Positions 44,479-53,970 of a DNA stretch of 64,000 nt are shown here, piece after piece. How positions within the stretch are numbered: the stretch's first letter is position 1; every line of letters starts with the position of its first letter. A model generated the notes under the pieces. The model was given only the letters and a program-made list of their open reading frames with translations. It did not search any database and was not told where the DNA came from. The position numbers and the translations under genes were made by a program. The stretch is from Palleronia abyssalis (GTDB lineage Bacteria; Pseudomonadota; Alphaproteobacteria; Rhodobacterales; Rhodobacteraceae), in contig NZ_ONZF01000010.1 in assembly GCF_900302445.1 (NCBI RefSeq), positions 1 through 64,000 of the forward strand, read 5' to 3'.

Positions 44479-45048
44479 ATGACCCGCAAGCAAACACGTG
44501 TAACGCGTTGAGCATTCACGGCAGGTGCCGCATCGGCAGCTTTCGCGGCCCCGTCCATCCTGCGTGCGCAGGTGGATCAAACCAGTGTCCGAAGGAATAT
44601 CTCATCGTTTCGTACACACGCTTGGCAAGACCACTTTGACGCTTTGGACAAGGGTATCATCATCGCAGACACCGTTACCCGCGTGATGCAACACTGGACG
44701 GCCGATGGCGAAATGCGCATTTATCCGACATCGGTTCCCTTGTCTGACGAGCTGACAAAGCGCGGCTACACGACAGTCACGTTCAAGGACCCCGAACCTG
44801 ACTGGACCCCTACACCCTCCATGCGCGAACGTGACCCGTCTTTGCCAGCCTATATGCCGCCCGGGCCGGATAACCCGTTGGGCGTCCGTGCCCTGCACCT
44901 GAGTTGGACGTACTACAGGATTCACGGCACCCATGATACGCGCAAGATCGGAAGACGCTCTTCAAGCGGGTGTATCGGTCTCTACAACGAGCAAATCATC
45001 GAGGTGTTCGAAAGGACACCGGTCGGCACGCAGGTACGATTAATCTGA
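44479..45048 (+). pseudogene. L,D-transpeptidase, second copy, signal peptide interrupted by TGA
   Basis: The gene starts at 44476 or 44479 (GAGG at 44468-44471): MTRKQTRVTR, then TGA (44509-44511), then AFTAGAASAAFAAPSILRAQ. A Tat signal would read TRRAFTAGA, so CGA (Arg) appears changed to TGA, destroying the twin arginine and ending translation. Downstream the enzyme is complete, including HGTHDTRKIGRRSSSGCIGL. Restart at GTG 44572 would give a cytoplasmic, signal-less protein. First gene of the operon with four c-type cytochromes, an oxidase and DsbA; its stop overlaps the next start. Confidence 0.65.
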
Positions 45049-45506
45049 TGTCGAAGTCCGGCATCCTGATTGCGGCGTTTTTTGTCGTCGGTGGCGCGGT
45101 TGTGATCTGGCAGCAATTGCAGCCATCGTCTTCGATGCCCGGCCACACAATGACAACGCCTGATCTTTCGCAGACGGAAGAGGGCGCGCCGATTGCAGAC
45201 GTGGTTGTGCCTGCTGAATTCTCAGCAAATGCCCAATTGGGAAAGCGTGTTTTCGATGGCGCTTGCGCCGCTTGTCACGGTGCGAATGCTGCCGGACAGA
45301 ATGGCGTGGCACCGCCGCTTGTCCACAAGATCTATGAACCGAGCCATCACGGTGACGCCGCTTTTTTGCTTGCCGCGAAACAAGGTGTCAGAGCGCACCA
45401 TTGGAAGTTTGGCAATATGCCGCCAGTTGAAGGCGTCACGCCCGGCGATGTGAAGATGGTTGTTGCATATGTGCGGGAACTTCAGCGCGCCAACGGGATC
45501 AATTGA
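45048..45506 (+). CDS. Membrane-anchored monoheme c-type cytochrome
   Basis: A 152-residue protein with an N-terminal anchor (GILIAAFFVVGGAVVIWQQL) and one heme site CAACHG; GNMPPVEG probably supplies the axial Met. Short cytochromes of this type occur in copper islands with multicopper oxidases. ATG overlaps the stop of the transpeptidase gene (TGATG); next gene starts 5 bases on. Likely carries electrons between a donor and the oxidase of this operon. Confidence 0.85.
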   Translation: MSKSGILIAAFFVVGGAVVIWQQLQPSSSMPGHTMTTPDLSQTEEGAPIADVVVPAEFSANAQLGKRVFDGACAACHGANAAGQNGVAPPLVHKIYEPSHHGDAAFLLAAKQGVRAHHWKFGNMPPVEGVTPGDVKMVVAYVRELQRANGIN

Positions 45507-45511
45507 CAGGA

Positions 45512-46111
45512 ATGACCAACTTGAACATGAAGATATGGATTACTGCCATTGCGATCGGGACGACCGGCGTTGCTGCCTTGGCGCATTCCGGAGCAACCGG
45601 CGTGGTGCTGGAGCGGATGCAGGGCATGTCCGCGATGGCCAAAACACTCAAGACGCTATCACCCATGATGCGGGGTCAGGTACCTTATGACGCCGATGTC
45701 GTCCGCAGGGAAGCTGGCGCGATGATCGGCCATGCCGGTGAGCAAATGACGCGACTGTTTCCTGAAGGCTCGGGTGGCGGAGTGTCCAAGGCGTTGCCGT
45801 CGGTCTGGGAAAACAGCGAAGAGTTCGCGGCCCTTGCGCAAGAGTTGAGAACAGCCGCCGAAGGATTGAAGTTGAGCGCAGGCAATGGGTTGGCCGCAGC
45901 ACAGGGCAACGGTAGCGAATCAATGATGGGCGGCGCCACTGACGGGATGATGGGTGGCGGGTCCGCGCCTGCAATGGGAGGGGGCATGATGGGATCGGAC
46001 CTTCCCATGACGACCGAGATGTTTGCGGACATGCCGACCGACCGTGCGTTCGCGATGGTCGCCCAGACCTGTTCGGCCTGCCACCAGAAGTTCCGCAAAG
46101 AGGACAAGTGA
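45512..46111 (+). CDS. Cytochrome c-prime-like protein with Met/Gly-rich insert
   Basis: About 199 residues. It has a signal peptide (WITAIAIGTTGVAALAHS), the c-prime-type helical fold with RMQGMSAMAKTLKTLSPMMRG, and the C-terminal heme site CSACHQKFRKED. Between the helices is an insert rich in Met and Gly (SMMGGATDGMMGGGSAPAMGGGMMGS) not found in ordinary cytochromes c-prime, suited to binding Cu(I). Starts at 45503 to 45527 are possible; 45512 is taken. Confidence 0.82.
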   Translation: MTNLNMKIWITAIAIGTTGVAALAHSGATGVVLERMQGMSAMAKTLKTLSPMMRGQVPYDADVVRREAGAMIGHAGEQMTRLFPEGSGGGVSKALPSVWENSEEFAALAQELRTAAEGLKLSAGNGLAAAQGNGSESMMGGATDGMMGGGSAPAMGGGMMGSDLPMTTEMFADMPTDRAFAMVAQTCSACHQKFRKEDK

Positions 46112-46115
46112 TCAG

Positions 46116-47006
46116 ATGCGGTGGTGGCGTTGGATCATCGGTGCGGGGGTCGTCGGCGGCATCGGCGTTGTCGCGGCAACGATAGCCTGGCCGATCGGTG
46201 CGCCAGTCTCGGACCTGACCCTGCAAGGCGATGCCCAGCGGGGGTCGTATCTGGCGCGCGCCAGTGGATGCATTGCGTGCCACACCAACTTTGAAGCTGG
46301 CGGGGCGCCATTGGCAGGAGGAGCGCCGCTCCGGACCGATTTCGGGACATTCTATCCGCCAAATCTGACCACCGATGTCGAATTCGGGATTGGCGGCTGG
46401 ACAGTAGAAGAGTTTGCAAAAGCGGTAAGGCAGGGAATTTCCCCGGACGGAGACCCCTATTATCCCACCTTCACCTACCCGTTTTATGCAAATTACACGG
46501 ATCAGGACATTGCCGATCTGTGGGCCGCGTTCCAGACCGTGCCAGCCGTGAATGTGCCGACCCCGTCCCATGAGGTGCCTTTTCCGTTCGATCAGCGATG
46601 GGGGATGAAACTTTGGCGGGCGGCTTTTCTGACAAAGCCTGACACCGCACCAGAGGCGGACCGAAGCGATGCTTGGAACAGGGGCAAGCTGCTGGTCAAC
46701 GGGGCGGCACATTGTGCTGCCTGCCACACAACGCGGAACTTTGCAGGCGCACGCATAGTATCGAAGAGGTTTTCCGGCAACGACGCCTTGCCGGGAGGTG
46801 GCAAAGCACCTTCGATCCGGACGCGCGATCTTGTGTCCGAAGGCTGGACAACAGACGATATGGCTTATGCATTGCGATCTGGCATAACGCCGTCTGGCGA
46901 CGTATTTGGTGGATCAATGGCCGAAGTCGTGCGCTATGGCACGGGCTTTCTGAGCGACGCAGACCTGAATGCGATGGCCACCTACCTGCTGGACAACAAA
47001 TCATAA
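46116..47006 (+). CDS. Diheme c-type cytochrome (alcohol-dehydrogenase cytochrome subunit type)
   Basis: A 296-residue anchored cytochrome with one membrane helix (WWRWIIGAGVVGGIGVVAATIAW) and two heme sites, CIACHT and CAACHT, plus PPNLTTD and GKAPSIRT segments typical of the cytochrome subunits of membrane dehydrogenases. Classical three-heme versions are longer. Here no dehydrogenase is present; the oxidase at 47023 follows after 16 bases, so it probably passes electrons to or from it. Confidence 0.88.
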   Translation: MRWWRWIIGAGVVGGIGVVAATIAWPIGAPVSDLTLQGDAQRGSYLARASGCIACHTNFEAGGAPLAGGAPLRTDFGTFYPPNLTTDVEFGIGGWTVEEFAKAVRQGISPDGDPYYPTFTYPFYANYTDQDIADLWAAFQTVPAVNVPTPSHEVPFPFDQRWGMKLWRAAFLTKPDTAPEADRSDAWNRGKLLVNGAAHCAACHTTRNFAGARIVSKRFSGNDALPGGGKAPSIRTRDLVSEGWTTDDMAYALRSGITPSGDVFGGSMAEVVRYGTGFLSDADLNAMATYLLDNKS

Positions 47007-47022
47007 TCTTGGGAACCCACGA

Positions 47023-48411
47023 ATGATCACGCTCAATCGCCGCCAATTTCTGGCAACATCTGCTGCGTTCAGTGGTCTGTCGGCCAGCACTGGATTTGCG
47101 GGCACGCCATTCGCGACCCTGACAGCCCAGCAAAGCGACGTGCAGCTGCTGCCCGGCAACTATGGCAAGACATCGCTTTGGTGCTTTGACGGCGGCTCAC
47201 CCGGTCCGGAGATTCGCGTGGCGCAGGGGGGGCGTGTCCAGCGCAGATTGGTCAACCGGTTTTCTCAGGGAACGTCGACGCATTGGCACGGCATCCGCAT
47301 CGACAATGCGATGGATGGCGTTTCCGGCCTGACACAGGATGTGGTCCAGCCGGAGGAAACATTCGACTATGACTTTACTGTCCCGGATGCCGGGACCTAT
47401 TGGTACCATGCCCATAATAGGTCGTTTGAGCAGGTGGGCAGAGGGCTTTACGGTGCACTGATCGTGGAAGAGGCCGAGCCTCTCGACATTGATCGCGAGG
47501 AAGTCCTGATCCTGGATGATTGGCTTATTGACCCCGAAACCGCGCAGATCAAAGACGACTTCGGAGCGCCTCATGATCTCAGCCACGCAGGGCGCATCGG
47601 CAACCTGCTGACGACCAATGGAACCTTCAATCTGGGCCTGAGTGCACGCAAGAACGAAAGACTGCGCTTGCGGCTGATCAATGCTGCCAATGCGCGCAAT
47701 TTCCAACTGGGGCTGGAAGGCCTTGACGGTTGGGCGGTTGCTTTGGACGGCATGCCCCTGGCTGCACCCATTAAGGTGACGGAGCCGATGATCCTCGCTC
47801 CGGCTCAACGGATCGACCTGATCGTCGATGTGGTCGCGGATGTTGGTGAAACGGCTCATATTCTTCAGTTCGGCCGGGAAGAGGCCTTCAGCCAGGTTAC
47901 ATTCGAGGTCGTTGAGTGGGGCTCGAAAAATCGTCGAGACGCGCCTTTGGCCTTGCCGCCGAACGACCACAGGATGGTCGACTTGAGTGAAGCCACGATG
48001 CTCAGCCTGAGTATGGAAGGCGGTGCCATGGGGCGGATGAGGTCCGCTTCCCTTGGGGGCGAACTCAAGCCGATCGGCGAGATCGTCGAGGCCGGGTATT
48101 TCTGGTCGTTCAACGGCAAAGTGGACGGGATCAACGGTGATCCCCTTGCGCGGCTGGACCGCGGCCAGAATGTACGATTGAAGATCGTGAACGACACGGC
48201 GTTTCCGCACGCGATGCACCTGCATGGCATTCACTTCCACGAGGTCGCCGAAAACGGCACCCTCGGACCGCTGCGTGACACGACCCTTCTTGAACGGGGT
48301 CAGACGCGCGAGATTGCCTTTGTGGCGGACAACCCGGGCCAATGGCTGCTACATTGCCACATGCTGTCGCATGCGGCTTCGGGCATGATGACCAAGATCG
48401 TCGTTGGATGA
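47023..48411 (+). CDS. Multicopper oxidase, Tat-exported, in cytochrome operon
   Basis: A 462-residue oxidase with a twin-arginine signal ([18 protein letters not shown]) and all copper motifs: [26 protein letters not shown] and [15 protein letters not shown]. It is the intact counterpart of the broken oxidase at 23006. Its gene overlaps the next cytochrome gene (ATGA). Cytochrome neighbours on both sides suggest electrons from the respiratory chain or copper oxidation are exchanged through them. Confidence 0.92.
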   Translation: MITLNRRQFLATSAAFSGLSASTGFAGTPFATLTAQQSDVQLLPGNYGKTSLWCFDGGSPGPEIRVAQGGRVQRRLVNRFSQGTSTHWHGIRIDNAMDGVSGLTQDVVQPEETFDYDFTVPDAGTYWYHAHNRSFEQVGRGLYGALIVEEAEPLDIDREEVLILDDWLIDPETAQIKDDFGAPHDLSHAGRIGNLLTTNGTFNLGLSARKNERLRLRLINAANARNFQLGLEGLDGWAVALDGMPLAAPIKVTEPMILAPAQRIDLIVDVVADVGETAHILQFGREEAFSQVTFEVVEWGSKNRRDAPLALPPNDHRMVDLSEATMLSLSMEGGAMGRMRSASLGGELKPIGEIVEAGYFWSFNGKVDGINGDPLARLDRGQNVRLKIVNDTAFPHAMHLHGIHFHEVAENGTLGPLRDTTLLERGQTREIAFVADNPGQWLLHCHMLSHAASGMMTKIVVG

Positions 48412-48902
48412 CCCCGCGATCCGTCTATCTTGCGTTGGGCGTAGTTACCGTTGCGGTGGCTACCATATTCCTGTGGACCCGGTCCGGCGGAACCGACCAT
48501 ACGGCGGAAAACCTCATCAACTCCTCAGCCGATGTGGCCGCGGGCGAAGTCCTCTATGCCGAAAATTGCGCCGCGTGCCATGGCGCAAATCTGGAAGGTG
48601 AAGAAAACTGGCGCAGTCCGCGTGATGACGGAAGCCTGCCCGCACCGCCGCATGATGCAAGCGGCCACACTTGGCACCACGCGGACAGCATGCTGTTCGC
48701 CTACACCAAGCTGGGGGGCGCCGAGGTTCTCGCGGCGCAAGGCGTTGACTTCAACAGCGGCATGCCCGGTTTCGGCGACCAACTGAGCGACGGGGAAATC
48801 TGGGACATCCTCGCATACATCAAGTCAACATGGCCGGAGCGTGAACGCGCCACGCAAGCCGAGCGCACGGCCCAGGATATTGCCTCACAAGGAGACGGAT
48901 AA
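48408..48902 (+). CDS. Monoheme c-type cytochrome
   Basis: A 164-residue cytochrome with an N-terminal anchor ([18 protein letters not shown]), heme site NCAACHGAN and likely axial Met in [10 protein letters not shown]. It overlaps the oxidase gene by 4 bases and the DsbA-like gene by 1 base. The C-terminal helix [16 protein letters not shown] is typical of class I cytochromes. Confidence 0.88.
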   Translation: MTPRSVYLALGVVTVAVATIFLWTRSGGTDHTAENLINSSADVAAGEVLYAENCAACHGANLEGEENWRSPRDDGSLPAPPHDASGHTWHHADSMLFAYTKLGGAEVLAAQGVDFNSGMPGFGDQLSDGEIWDILAYIKSTWPERERATQAERTAQDIASQGDG

Positions 48903-49621
48903 TGAAAAGATTCTTGGCTACCACCGCACTGTTAATGCTTCCGATCGCTGCGATTGCAGACGGCATGGACGAAGACCGGATCAAGGAACTGGTGCTGGAA
49001 GCCATCCGCGAGAATCCGGGCATCGTGTTCGAGGCCGCGCAGTTGTTCGAACAGCAACAGCAGGCGTTGCAGGCGCAAGCCGCAGCGCAGGTTTTCGATA
49101 CGGAAAAAGCCACGCTTGAAAATGATCCCAATGCGCCCGTTCTGGGCAATCCGGATGGCGATGTCACGGTTGTCGAATTCTTCGACTACAACTGCCCCTA
49201 TTGCCGCCGGGTTAAACCTGAAATGGAGGCCCTGCTCGCTGCTGATCCCAACGTCAGGGTCGTTTACCGGGAATGGCCCATTCTGGGGGACGGGTCGGTT
49301 TTTGCCGCCCGCGCGGCGCTGGCGTCCCGAAACCAGGGCAAATATGAAGAGTTTCATTGGGCCATGATGCAACTGAAGGAACGCGCAGAGGAAGCATCGA
49401 TTCTCCGCACTGCGGAAGACATCGGCCTCGATGTTGCACAGTTGCGTCGCGACATGAACGGACCGGAAATCGAAGAACACATACAGACTTCCATGCGGCT
49501 TGCGCAATCTCTGGGGTTCAGTGGCACACCTTCATTTGTGATCGGCGACAGTCTTGCGCCGGGCCTGATCCAGGCGGACCAGATGATCGAGCTTGTCGAT
49601 CAGGCACGGGCCGCCGAATAA
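48902..49621 (+). CDS. DsbA-family periplasmic thiol oxidoreductase
   Basis: A 239-residue protein with a signal peptide (cut near AIADG), an N-terminal helical part (RIKELVLEAIRENPGIVFEAAQLFEQ) and a thioredoxin fold with FFDYNCPYCRRV (CPYC) and cis-Pro in FSGTPSFVIGD. It belongs to the DsbA group near ScsC/BdbD. It could protect or form disulfides under copper stress, together with the DsbD-like protein at 54742. Last gene of the operon from 44479. Confidence 0.9.
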   Translation: MKRFLATTALLMLPIAAIADGMDEDRIKELVLEAIRENPGIVFEAAQLFEQQQQALQAQAAAQVFDTEKATLENDPNAPVLGNPDGDVTVVEFFDYNCPYCRRVKPEMEALLAADPNVRVVYREWPILGDGSVFAARAALASRNQGKYEEFHWAMMQLKERAEEASILRTAEDIGLDVAQLRRDMNGPEIEEHIQTSMRLAQSLGFSGTPSFVIGDSLAPGLIQADQMIELVDQARAAE

Positions 49622-49629
49622 GGACAATC

Positions 49630-49824
49630 CTACGCGGCTGAAGCGTCGTAGCCAGCGTCAGCGATGGCTTGCCGCACGGTCGCCTGTTCCAATGTGCTTT
49701 GGACAGTGACAAGGCGAAGGTCCAGATCGGCCGTGACAACGGCTGATGGATCCTTTGCCTTGATGCCGCTTTCTATAGCGGATGTGCAGTGTCCACAGCT
49801 CATTTTCGGGACGGAAAAAATCAT
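49630..49824 (-). CDS. copZ: CopZ-like copper chaperone (single HMA domain)
   Basis: A 64-residue heavy-metal-associated domain with MSCGHC (CXXC binding Cu(I)) near the start and the beta-alpha-beta pattern ending AIADAGYDASAA. The start at 49824 is set by GGAGG 5 bases upstream, not at the in-frame ATG 49836. Divergent from the CopA gene; delivers Cu(I) to it. Confidence 0.88.
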   Translation of the reverse strand: MIFSVPKMSCGHCTSAIESGIKAKDPSAVVTADLDLRLVTVQSTLEQATVRQAIADAGYDASAA

Positions 49825-49912
49825 GAAGGCCTCCATTTTTGGTACAACCTCAGACTTGGTCGTTCCATCGGGAGGAAGGTCAAGCAAATATCAAAAAAAA
49901 TTAGATACTCTC

Positions 49913-49943
49913 TTGAGCTTCCAGCAACTGGAAGCCCTATATC
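49913..49943 (+). promoter_or_regulatory. CueR-type promoter between copper chaperone and CopA
   Basis: TTGAGC (49913-49918), 19-bp spacer with the dyad CCAG-CAA-CTGG, then TATATC (49938-49943). Matches the Cu(I)-responsive MerR-family promoter form, facing copA. Confidence 0.82.
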
Positions 49944-49970
49944 AGGGTAAGTTCAACCGAGGAGGCCCTC

Positions 49971-52481
49971 ATGACCGACCCCAATACGATACGTCTATCC
50001 GTTTCCGGCATGAACTGTGCGTCTTGTGTGGGCAGGGTTGAGAAGGCTTTGAACGAGGTTCCGGGCCTTTCGAACGTCAGTGTCAACCTTGTGAACGAAA
50101 CGGCTCAATTTCAGATGGATAATCCGGCCACCACGGGCGTGGCGGTCACGGCCCTCTCGAACGCCGGATACCCGGCACGGACGGGGCGCGTAACATTGAA
50201 CGTAGACGCCATGTCCTGCGCGTCCTGTGTCGGTCGGGTTGAAAAGGCGCTTGTACGGACACCCGGCGTATTGAATGCGGCGGTCAATCTGGCAACCGAA
50301 ACGGCTGTGGTAGAGTATCTGCCAGATGCCATCACCCCGGAAAAGATTGCCCGGATCAGTACGGAGGCGGGGTACCCGGCCGAGATTGCGCAGAGCGATG
50401 CGCACGAGGACCGATCGGACCGCAAGGCAGAAGAAGCCGACGCGCTGGCGCGCCGTGTCATCCTTGCCGCGATCCTGACCGTGCCGGTGTTCGTTCTGGA
50501 AATGGGAAAACATACCATACCCGGCTTTGAGGGCCTGATTGAGAGCACAATCGGCATTCAAACGTCATGGCTGATCCAATTCGCGCTTGCCACGGTGGTT
50601 CTTTTCGGACCGGGTTGGGGGTTCTTTGCGAAGGGCATTCCGGCGTTGATCAAGCGTGCCCCGGATATGAACAGCCTTGTCGCACTGGGAACCGGGGCGG
50701 CGTGGACTTATTCCGTAGTCGCGACCTTCCTGCCTCAGGTGCTGCCTGACGGTGTGCGCGCCGTCTATTTCGAAGCAGCGGCGGTTATTGTCGTTCTGAT
50801 CTTGTTGGGTCGCTGGCTTGAAGCGCGGGCCAAGGGCAAGACCGGTGCAGCCATTCAGGCCCTTCTTGGTCTGCAGGCAAAGACAGCCAGGGTCCTGCGT
50901 GACGGGCAGGCGACCGAGGTTGACATCAAGGAACTGCGGATCGGCGATCAGATCCTCGTGCGTCCCGGTGAAAGGCTGCCTGTCGATGGCGAGGTCACAG
51001 AAGGATCAAGCAACGTCGATGAAAGCATGATCACCGGTGAACCCCTCGCCGTGCCAAAGGCTGCTGGCGAACCGGTGACCGGCGGCACGGTGAACGGCAC
51101 CGGGAGCCTGACCATAACGGCGACGCGAGTCGGGGCGGATACCACGCTGGCGCAGATTATCCGCATGGTCGAAGATGCTCAGGGGGCCAAGCTGCCGATC
51201 CAAGGCCTAGTGGATCGCGTGACCATGTGGTTCGTGCCTGCCGTTCTGGTTCTGGCGCTTGCGACTGTGGTTGTCTGGCTGCTGGTCGGTCCCGATCCGG
51301 CTCTGACCTTTGCGCTTGTGGCGGGTGTCTCCGTTCTGATCATTGCGTGCCCCTGCGCCATGGGGTTGGCCACGCCCACCTCGATCATGGTGGGGACAGG
51401 ACGCGCGGCTGAGATGGGGGTGTTCTTCCGCAAGGGAGATGCGCTGCAACATCTGGATGAAGTTGGCGTTGTCGCATTGGACAAGACCGGGACGGTCACG
51501 CAAGGGCAACCCAGTTTGACAGACCTCATCACGGCCGACGGCTTTGACCGGGCAGAGACACTCGCCCTCATCGCATCTGTCGAGGCGCAGTCTGAGCACC
51601 CGGTGGCAGAGGCCATTGTGCAGTCCGCAAAGAGCGAAGGCCTGTCCTGGCCCGATGCGACGGAATTCCGGTCCGTGACCGGCTACGGTGTCGAGGCGCT
51701 TGTCCAGGGCCGCAAGGTTCATGTCGGTGCGGATCGCTTCATGGTGCAGCAGGGCATTGACACCAGCCCGCTGGAAGGCCGCGAAAGGGCCTTGGCCGAA
51801 AAGGGACGCACCGCGCTTTATGCTGCGGTGGACGGATCCCTGGCGGCCGTGATTGCCGTGGCAGACCCGGTCAAATCCTCCAGCGCCGAAGTGATCGCAG
51901 CTCTGCATGATCGAGGGATCAAGGTCGCGATGATCACCGGAGACAAGAAGGCCACGGCAGATGCCATCGCCCGCGAGGTCGGGATCGACCATGTCATTGC
52001 AGGGGTGTTGCCGGATGGAAAAGTCGCCGCCCTGGACGAATTGCGGCAAGGGAACAGCAAGATCGCCTTTGTCGGAGACGGCATCAACGACGCGCCAGCG
52101 CTGGCCCATGCCGATGTCGGCATCGCCATCGGAACCGGCACGGATGTCGCAATCGAAAGCGCCGACGTGGTGTTGATGTCGGGCGACCTGCGCGGCGTGG
52201 TGAATGCCATCGACGTGTCGCGCAAGACCATGCGCAACATACGGCAGAACCTTATCTGGGCCTTTGGCTATAACGTCGCGCTGATCCCTGTGGCGGCGGG
52301 CGCGCTTTACCCGGCCTTTGGATTGCTCCTGTCGCCGGTGTTTGCCGCCGGGGCCATGGCGCTGTCCTCCGTGTCGGTTCTGACCAACGCGCTGCGGCTG
52401 CGACGGATCAAGTCGACGATGTCGGAACAGGATCCGCCCCACGACGCGGAGACGAAATTCGCAACGCAGCCCGCAGAATAG
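49971..52481 (+). CDS. copA: Copper P1B-type ATPase CopA with two HMA domains
   Basis: An 836-residue Cu(I)-exporting ATPase. Two N-terminal metal domains ([15 protein letters not shown] and [15 protein letters not shown]), eight membrane helices, actuator TGEP, ion site CPC in [32 protein letters not shown] and [17 protein letters not shown] precedes the ATG. Followed by cueR, 10 bases downstream. With the YHS-type ATPase at 28772 the island has two different Cu exporters. Confidence 0.96.
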   Translation: MTDPNTIRLSVSGMNCASCVGRVEKALNEVPGLSNVSVNLVNETAQFQMDNPATTGVAVTALSNAGYPARTGRVTLNVDAMSCASCVGRVEKALVRTPGVLNAAVNLATETAVVEYLPDAITPEKIARISTEAGYPAEIAQSDAHEDRSDRKAEEADALARRVILAAILTVPVFVLEMGKHTIPGFEGLIESTIGIQTSWLIQFALATVVLFGPGWGFFAKGIPALIKRAPDMNSLVALGTGAAWTYSVVATFLPQVLPDGVRAVYFEAAAVIVVLILLGRWLEARAKGKTGAAIQALLGLQAKTARVLRDGQATEVDIKELRIGDQILVRPGERLPVDGEVTEGSSNVDESMITGEPLAVPKAAGEPVTGGTVNGTGSLTITATRVGADTTLAQIIRMVEDAQGAKLPIQGLVDRVTMWFVPAVLVLALATVVVWLLVGPDPALTFALVAGVSVLIIACPCAMGLATPTSIMVGTGRAAEMGVFFRKGDALQHLDEVGVVALDKTGTVTQGQPSLTDLITADGFDRAETLALIASVEAQSEHPVAEAIVQSAKSEGLSWPDATEFRSVTGYGVEALVQGRKVHVGADRFMVQQGIDTSPLEGRERALAEKGRTALYAAVDGSLAAVIAVADPVKSSSAEVIAALHDRGIKVAMITGDKKATADAIAREVGIDHVIAGVLPDGKVAALDELRQGNSKIAFVGDGINDAPALAHADVGIAIGTGTDVAIESADVVLMSGDLRGVVNAIDVSRKTMRNIRQNLIWAFGYNVALIPVAAGALYPAFGLLLSPVFAAGAMALSSVSVLTNALRLRRIKSTMSEQDPPHDAETKFATQPAE

Positions 52482-52490
52482 GAGACAGGT

Positions 52491-52880
52491 GTGAACATCG
52501 GAGAAGTATCAGAACGCGCGGGTTTGCCAGCGAAGACAATCCGCTACTACGAAGACATCGGCCTTGTCCGGCCTTTGCGCAGCGACAACGGCTATCGCGC
52601 CTTTCGCGACAGCGACATCCACAAGCTCGCATTTCTCGGTCGCGCCAGGACGTTCGGGTTCTCGATCGAAGACTGCCGCACGCTGCTTGATCTCTATGAA
52701 GATGAGACGCGGGAAAGTGCACAGGTCAAGGCTGTCGCTCAAGAGCATCTGGCCGCCGTTGACGAAAAAATCGCCCAGCTCAAGTCGATGCGAGAGACCC
52801 TGGCTCACCTCGTTGACGCCTGCCAGGGCGATCACCGCCCCGATTGTCCAATCCTGAAAGATCTGGCCAAAGACCCGTAA
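52491..52880 (+). CDS. cueR: Copper-responsive regulator CueR
   Basis: A 129-residue MerR-family regulator with HTH IGEVSERAGLPAKTIRYYEDIGLV and the C-terminal Cu(I) loop CQGDHRPDCPIL, two Cys 8 residues apart as in CueR and without the third Cys of MerR. GTG start after GGAGACAGGT. Should act on the 19-bp-spacer promoters at 31148 and 49913. Confidence 0.93.
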   Translation: MNIGEVSERAGLPAKTIRYYEDIGLVRPLRSDNGYRAFRDSDIHKLAFLGRARTFGFSIEDCRTLLDLYEDETRESAQVKAVAQEHLAAVDEKIAQLKSMRETLAHLVDACQGDHRPDCPILKDLAKDP

Positions 52881-52936
52881 CGCACGATGCCTGGGCCAGA
52901 CATTTATGGGGTTTCATGCCGTTTCGATATATCGTC

Positions 52937-52967
52937 TTGAAACCCTCCAGCGCTGGAATGTTGTTCC
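52937..52967 (+). promoter_or_regulatory. CueR-like promoter before DUF305 gene
   Basis: TTGAAA (52937-52942), 18-19 bp spacer with the dyad CCAG-CG-CTGG, then TTGTTC/TGTTCC. The dyad is 1 bp shorter than at the two ATPase promoters and the -10 is poor, so assignment to CueR is tentative. Confidence 0.45.
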
Positions 52968-52999
52968 TCCACAAATAGAATCCATGATGGAGAGATCAG

Positions 53000-53950
53000 A
53001 TGTCTGAAGATGCGATCGGGAAATCTCGTGGCGGGTCCGACACCCGTTCAAGTGAAGGTGCAGCACATTCGGGAGGCCATTCAGGTTCATCCTATGGCCG
53101 GTTTCTGGCGATGGTCGGCACATCGACTGCGATCATGTTCGGCCTGATGTACATCAACTCGTACTCCTTCGAACATGTCTACTGGAGCGAAACCCGATTT
53201 TACATGACGTTCATCATGGGCGCGACGATGGCGACCGTGATGCTCCTTTTCATGTTGAACATGTACAAGAACAAGGGCGTCAACGCCGCGATCATTCTCG
53301 GGTCTGTCGTGATGTTCGCCGGCGCGCTCTGGCTCGTGAGAAGCCAGGAGACCATTCAGGACGAAAGCTGGATGAGCGCGATGATTCCGCACCACTCCAT
53401 TGCGATCATGACAAGCGAACGGGCCGAGCTGACAGATCCAAGGGTCGAGGCGCTGGCTTCGGAAATTGTGACGGCGCAAAACCGCGAAATTTCCGAAATG
53501 CGTTTCCTCATAGATGACATTGAGGCAAATGGCGAAGCCGGTCCTGAATGGCCACTTGGTGAAGCGGACGGTCCGGCTGAAATGGAGGGGCTTCAAGAAG
53601 CGATTGCAACCCCGGTGATTGCCGGAATCCGTCCTGCACCGCTCAAAGCCGAAGAAATAACACGCGCACTGGGGTCCGACGGACAATGCCGTTTCATTCG
53701 CGCCGTGAACGCCGATCCCATTCTGGTCACGGACGGGGCGGGGAACGGCGTCGCCAAGATATCCGGATCGCTGGTCAACTTCACGTCGCAAGACACAGTG
53801 ACGTCCGGTGGCGTCCTGTCTGCCGATGGTGGCCAATTCACGCTGGCGCCGGGTGACGCGGACGGTGAAGACGCCACCCTGCTGTTTGAATTGACGGGAG
53901 AGACGCCTCTGACTGTCGGATTTACCGGGTATTGGACCTGCAACGGTTAA
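53000..53950 (+). CDS. DUF305 membrane protein with extra C-terminal domain
   Basis: A 316-residue protein: Ser/His/Gly-rich start, three membrane helices (about 33-52, 68-88, 95-112), then the DUF305 motif SWMSAMIPHHSIAIMTSERAELTDPRVEALASEIV (His pair for metal), and a C-terminal periplasmic domain of about 110 residues (CRFIRAVNADPILV to GFTGYWTCNG, two Cys) not part of ordinary DUF305 proteins. Family is associated with copper islands. GAGAGATCAG precedes the ATG. Confidence 0.8.
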   Translation: MSEDAIGKSRGGSDTRSSEGAAHSGGHSGSSYGRFLAMVGTSTAIMFGLMYINSYSFEHVYWSETRFYMTFIMGATMATVMLLFMLNMYKNKGVNAAIILGSVVMFAGALWLVRSQETIQDESWMSAMIPHHSIAIMTSERAELTDPRVEALASEIVTAQNREISEMRFLIDDIEANGEAGPEWPLGEADGPAEMEGLQEAIATPVIAGIRPAPLKAEEITRALGSDGQCRFIRAVNADPILVTDGAGNGVAKISGSLVNFTSQDTVTSGGVLSADGGQFTLAPGDADGEDATLLFELTGETPLTVGFTGYWTCNG

Positions 53951-53970
53951 AGGATTTAAAGGAACGCGTC

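Noticed and set aside
47197..48342. Minus-strand frame of 381 codons opposite the multicopper oxidase
   Set aside because: Antisense to an oxidase with all copper motifs; no ribosome-binding site or recognisable domain.
51207..52442. Minus-strand frame of 411 codons opposite CopA
   Set aside because: Antisense shadow of the P-type ATPase; no independent support.
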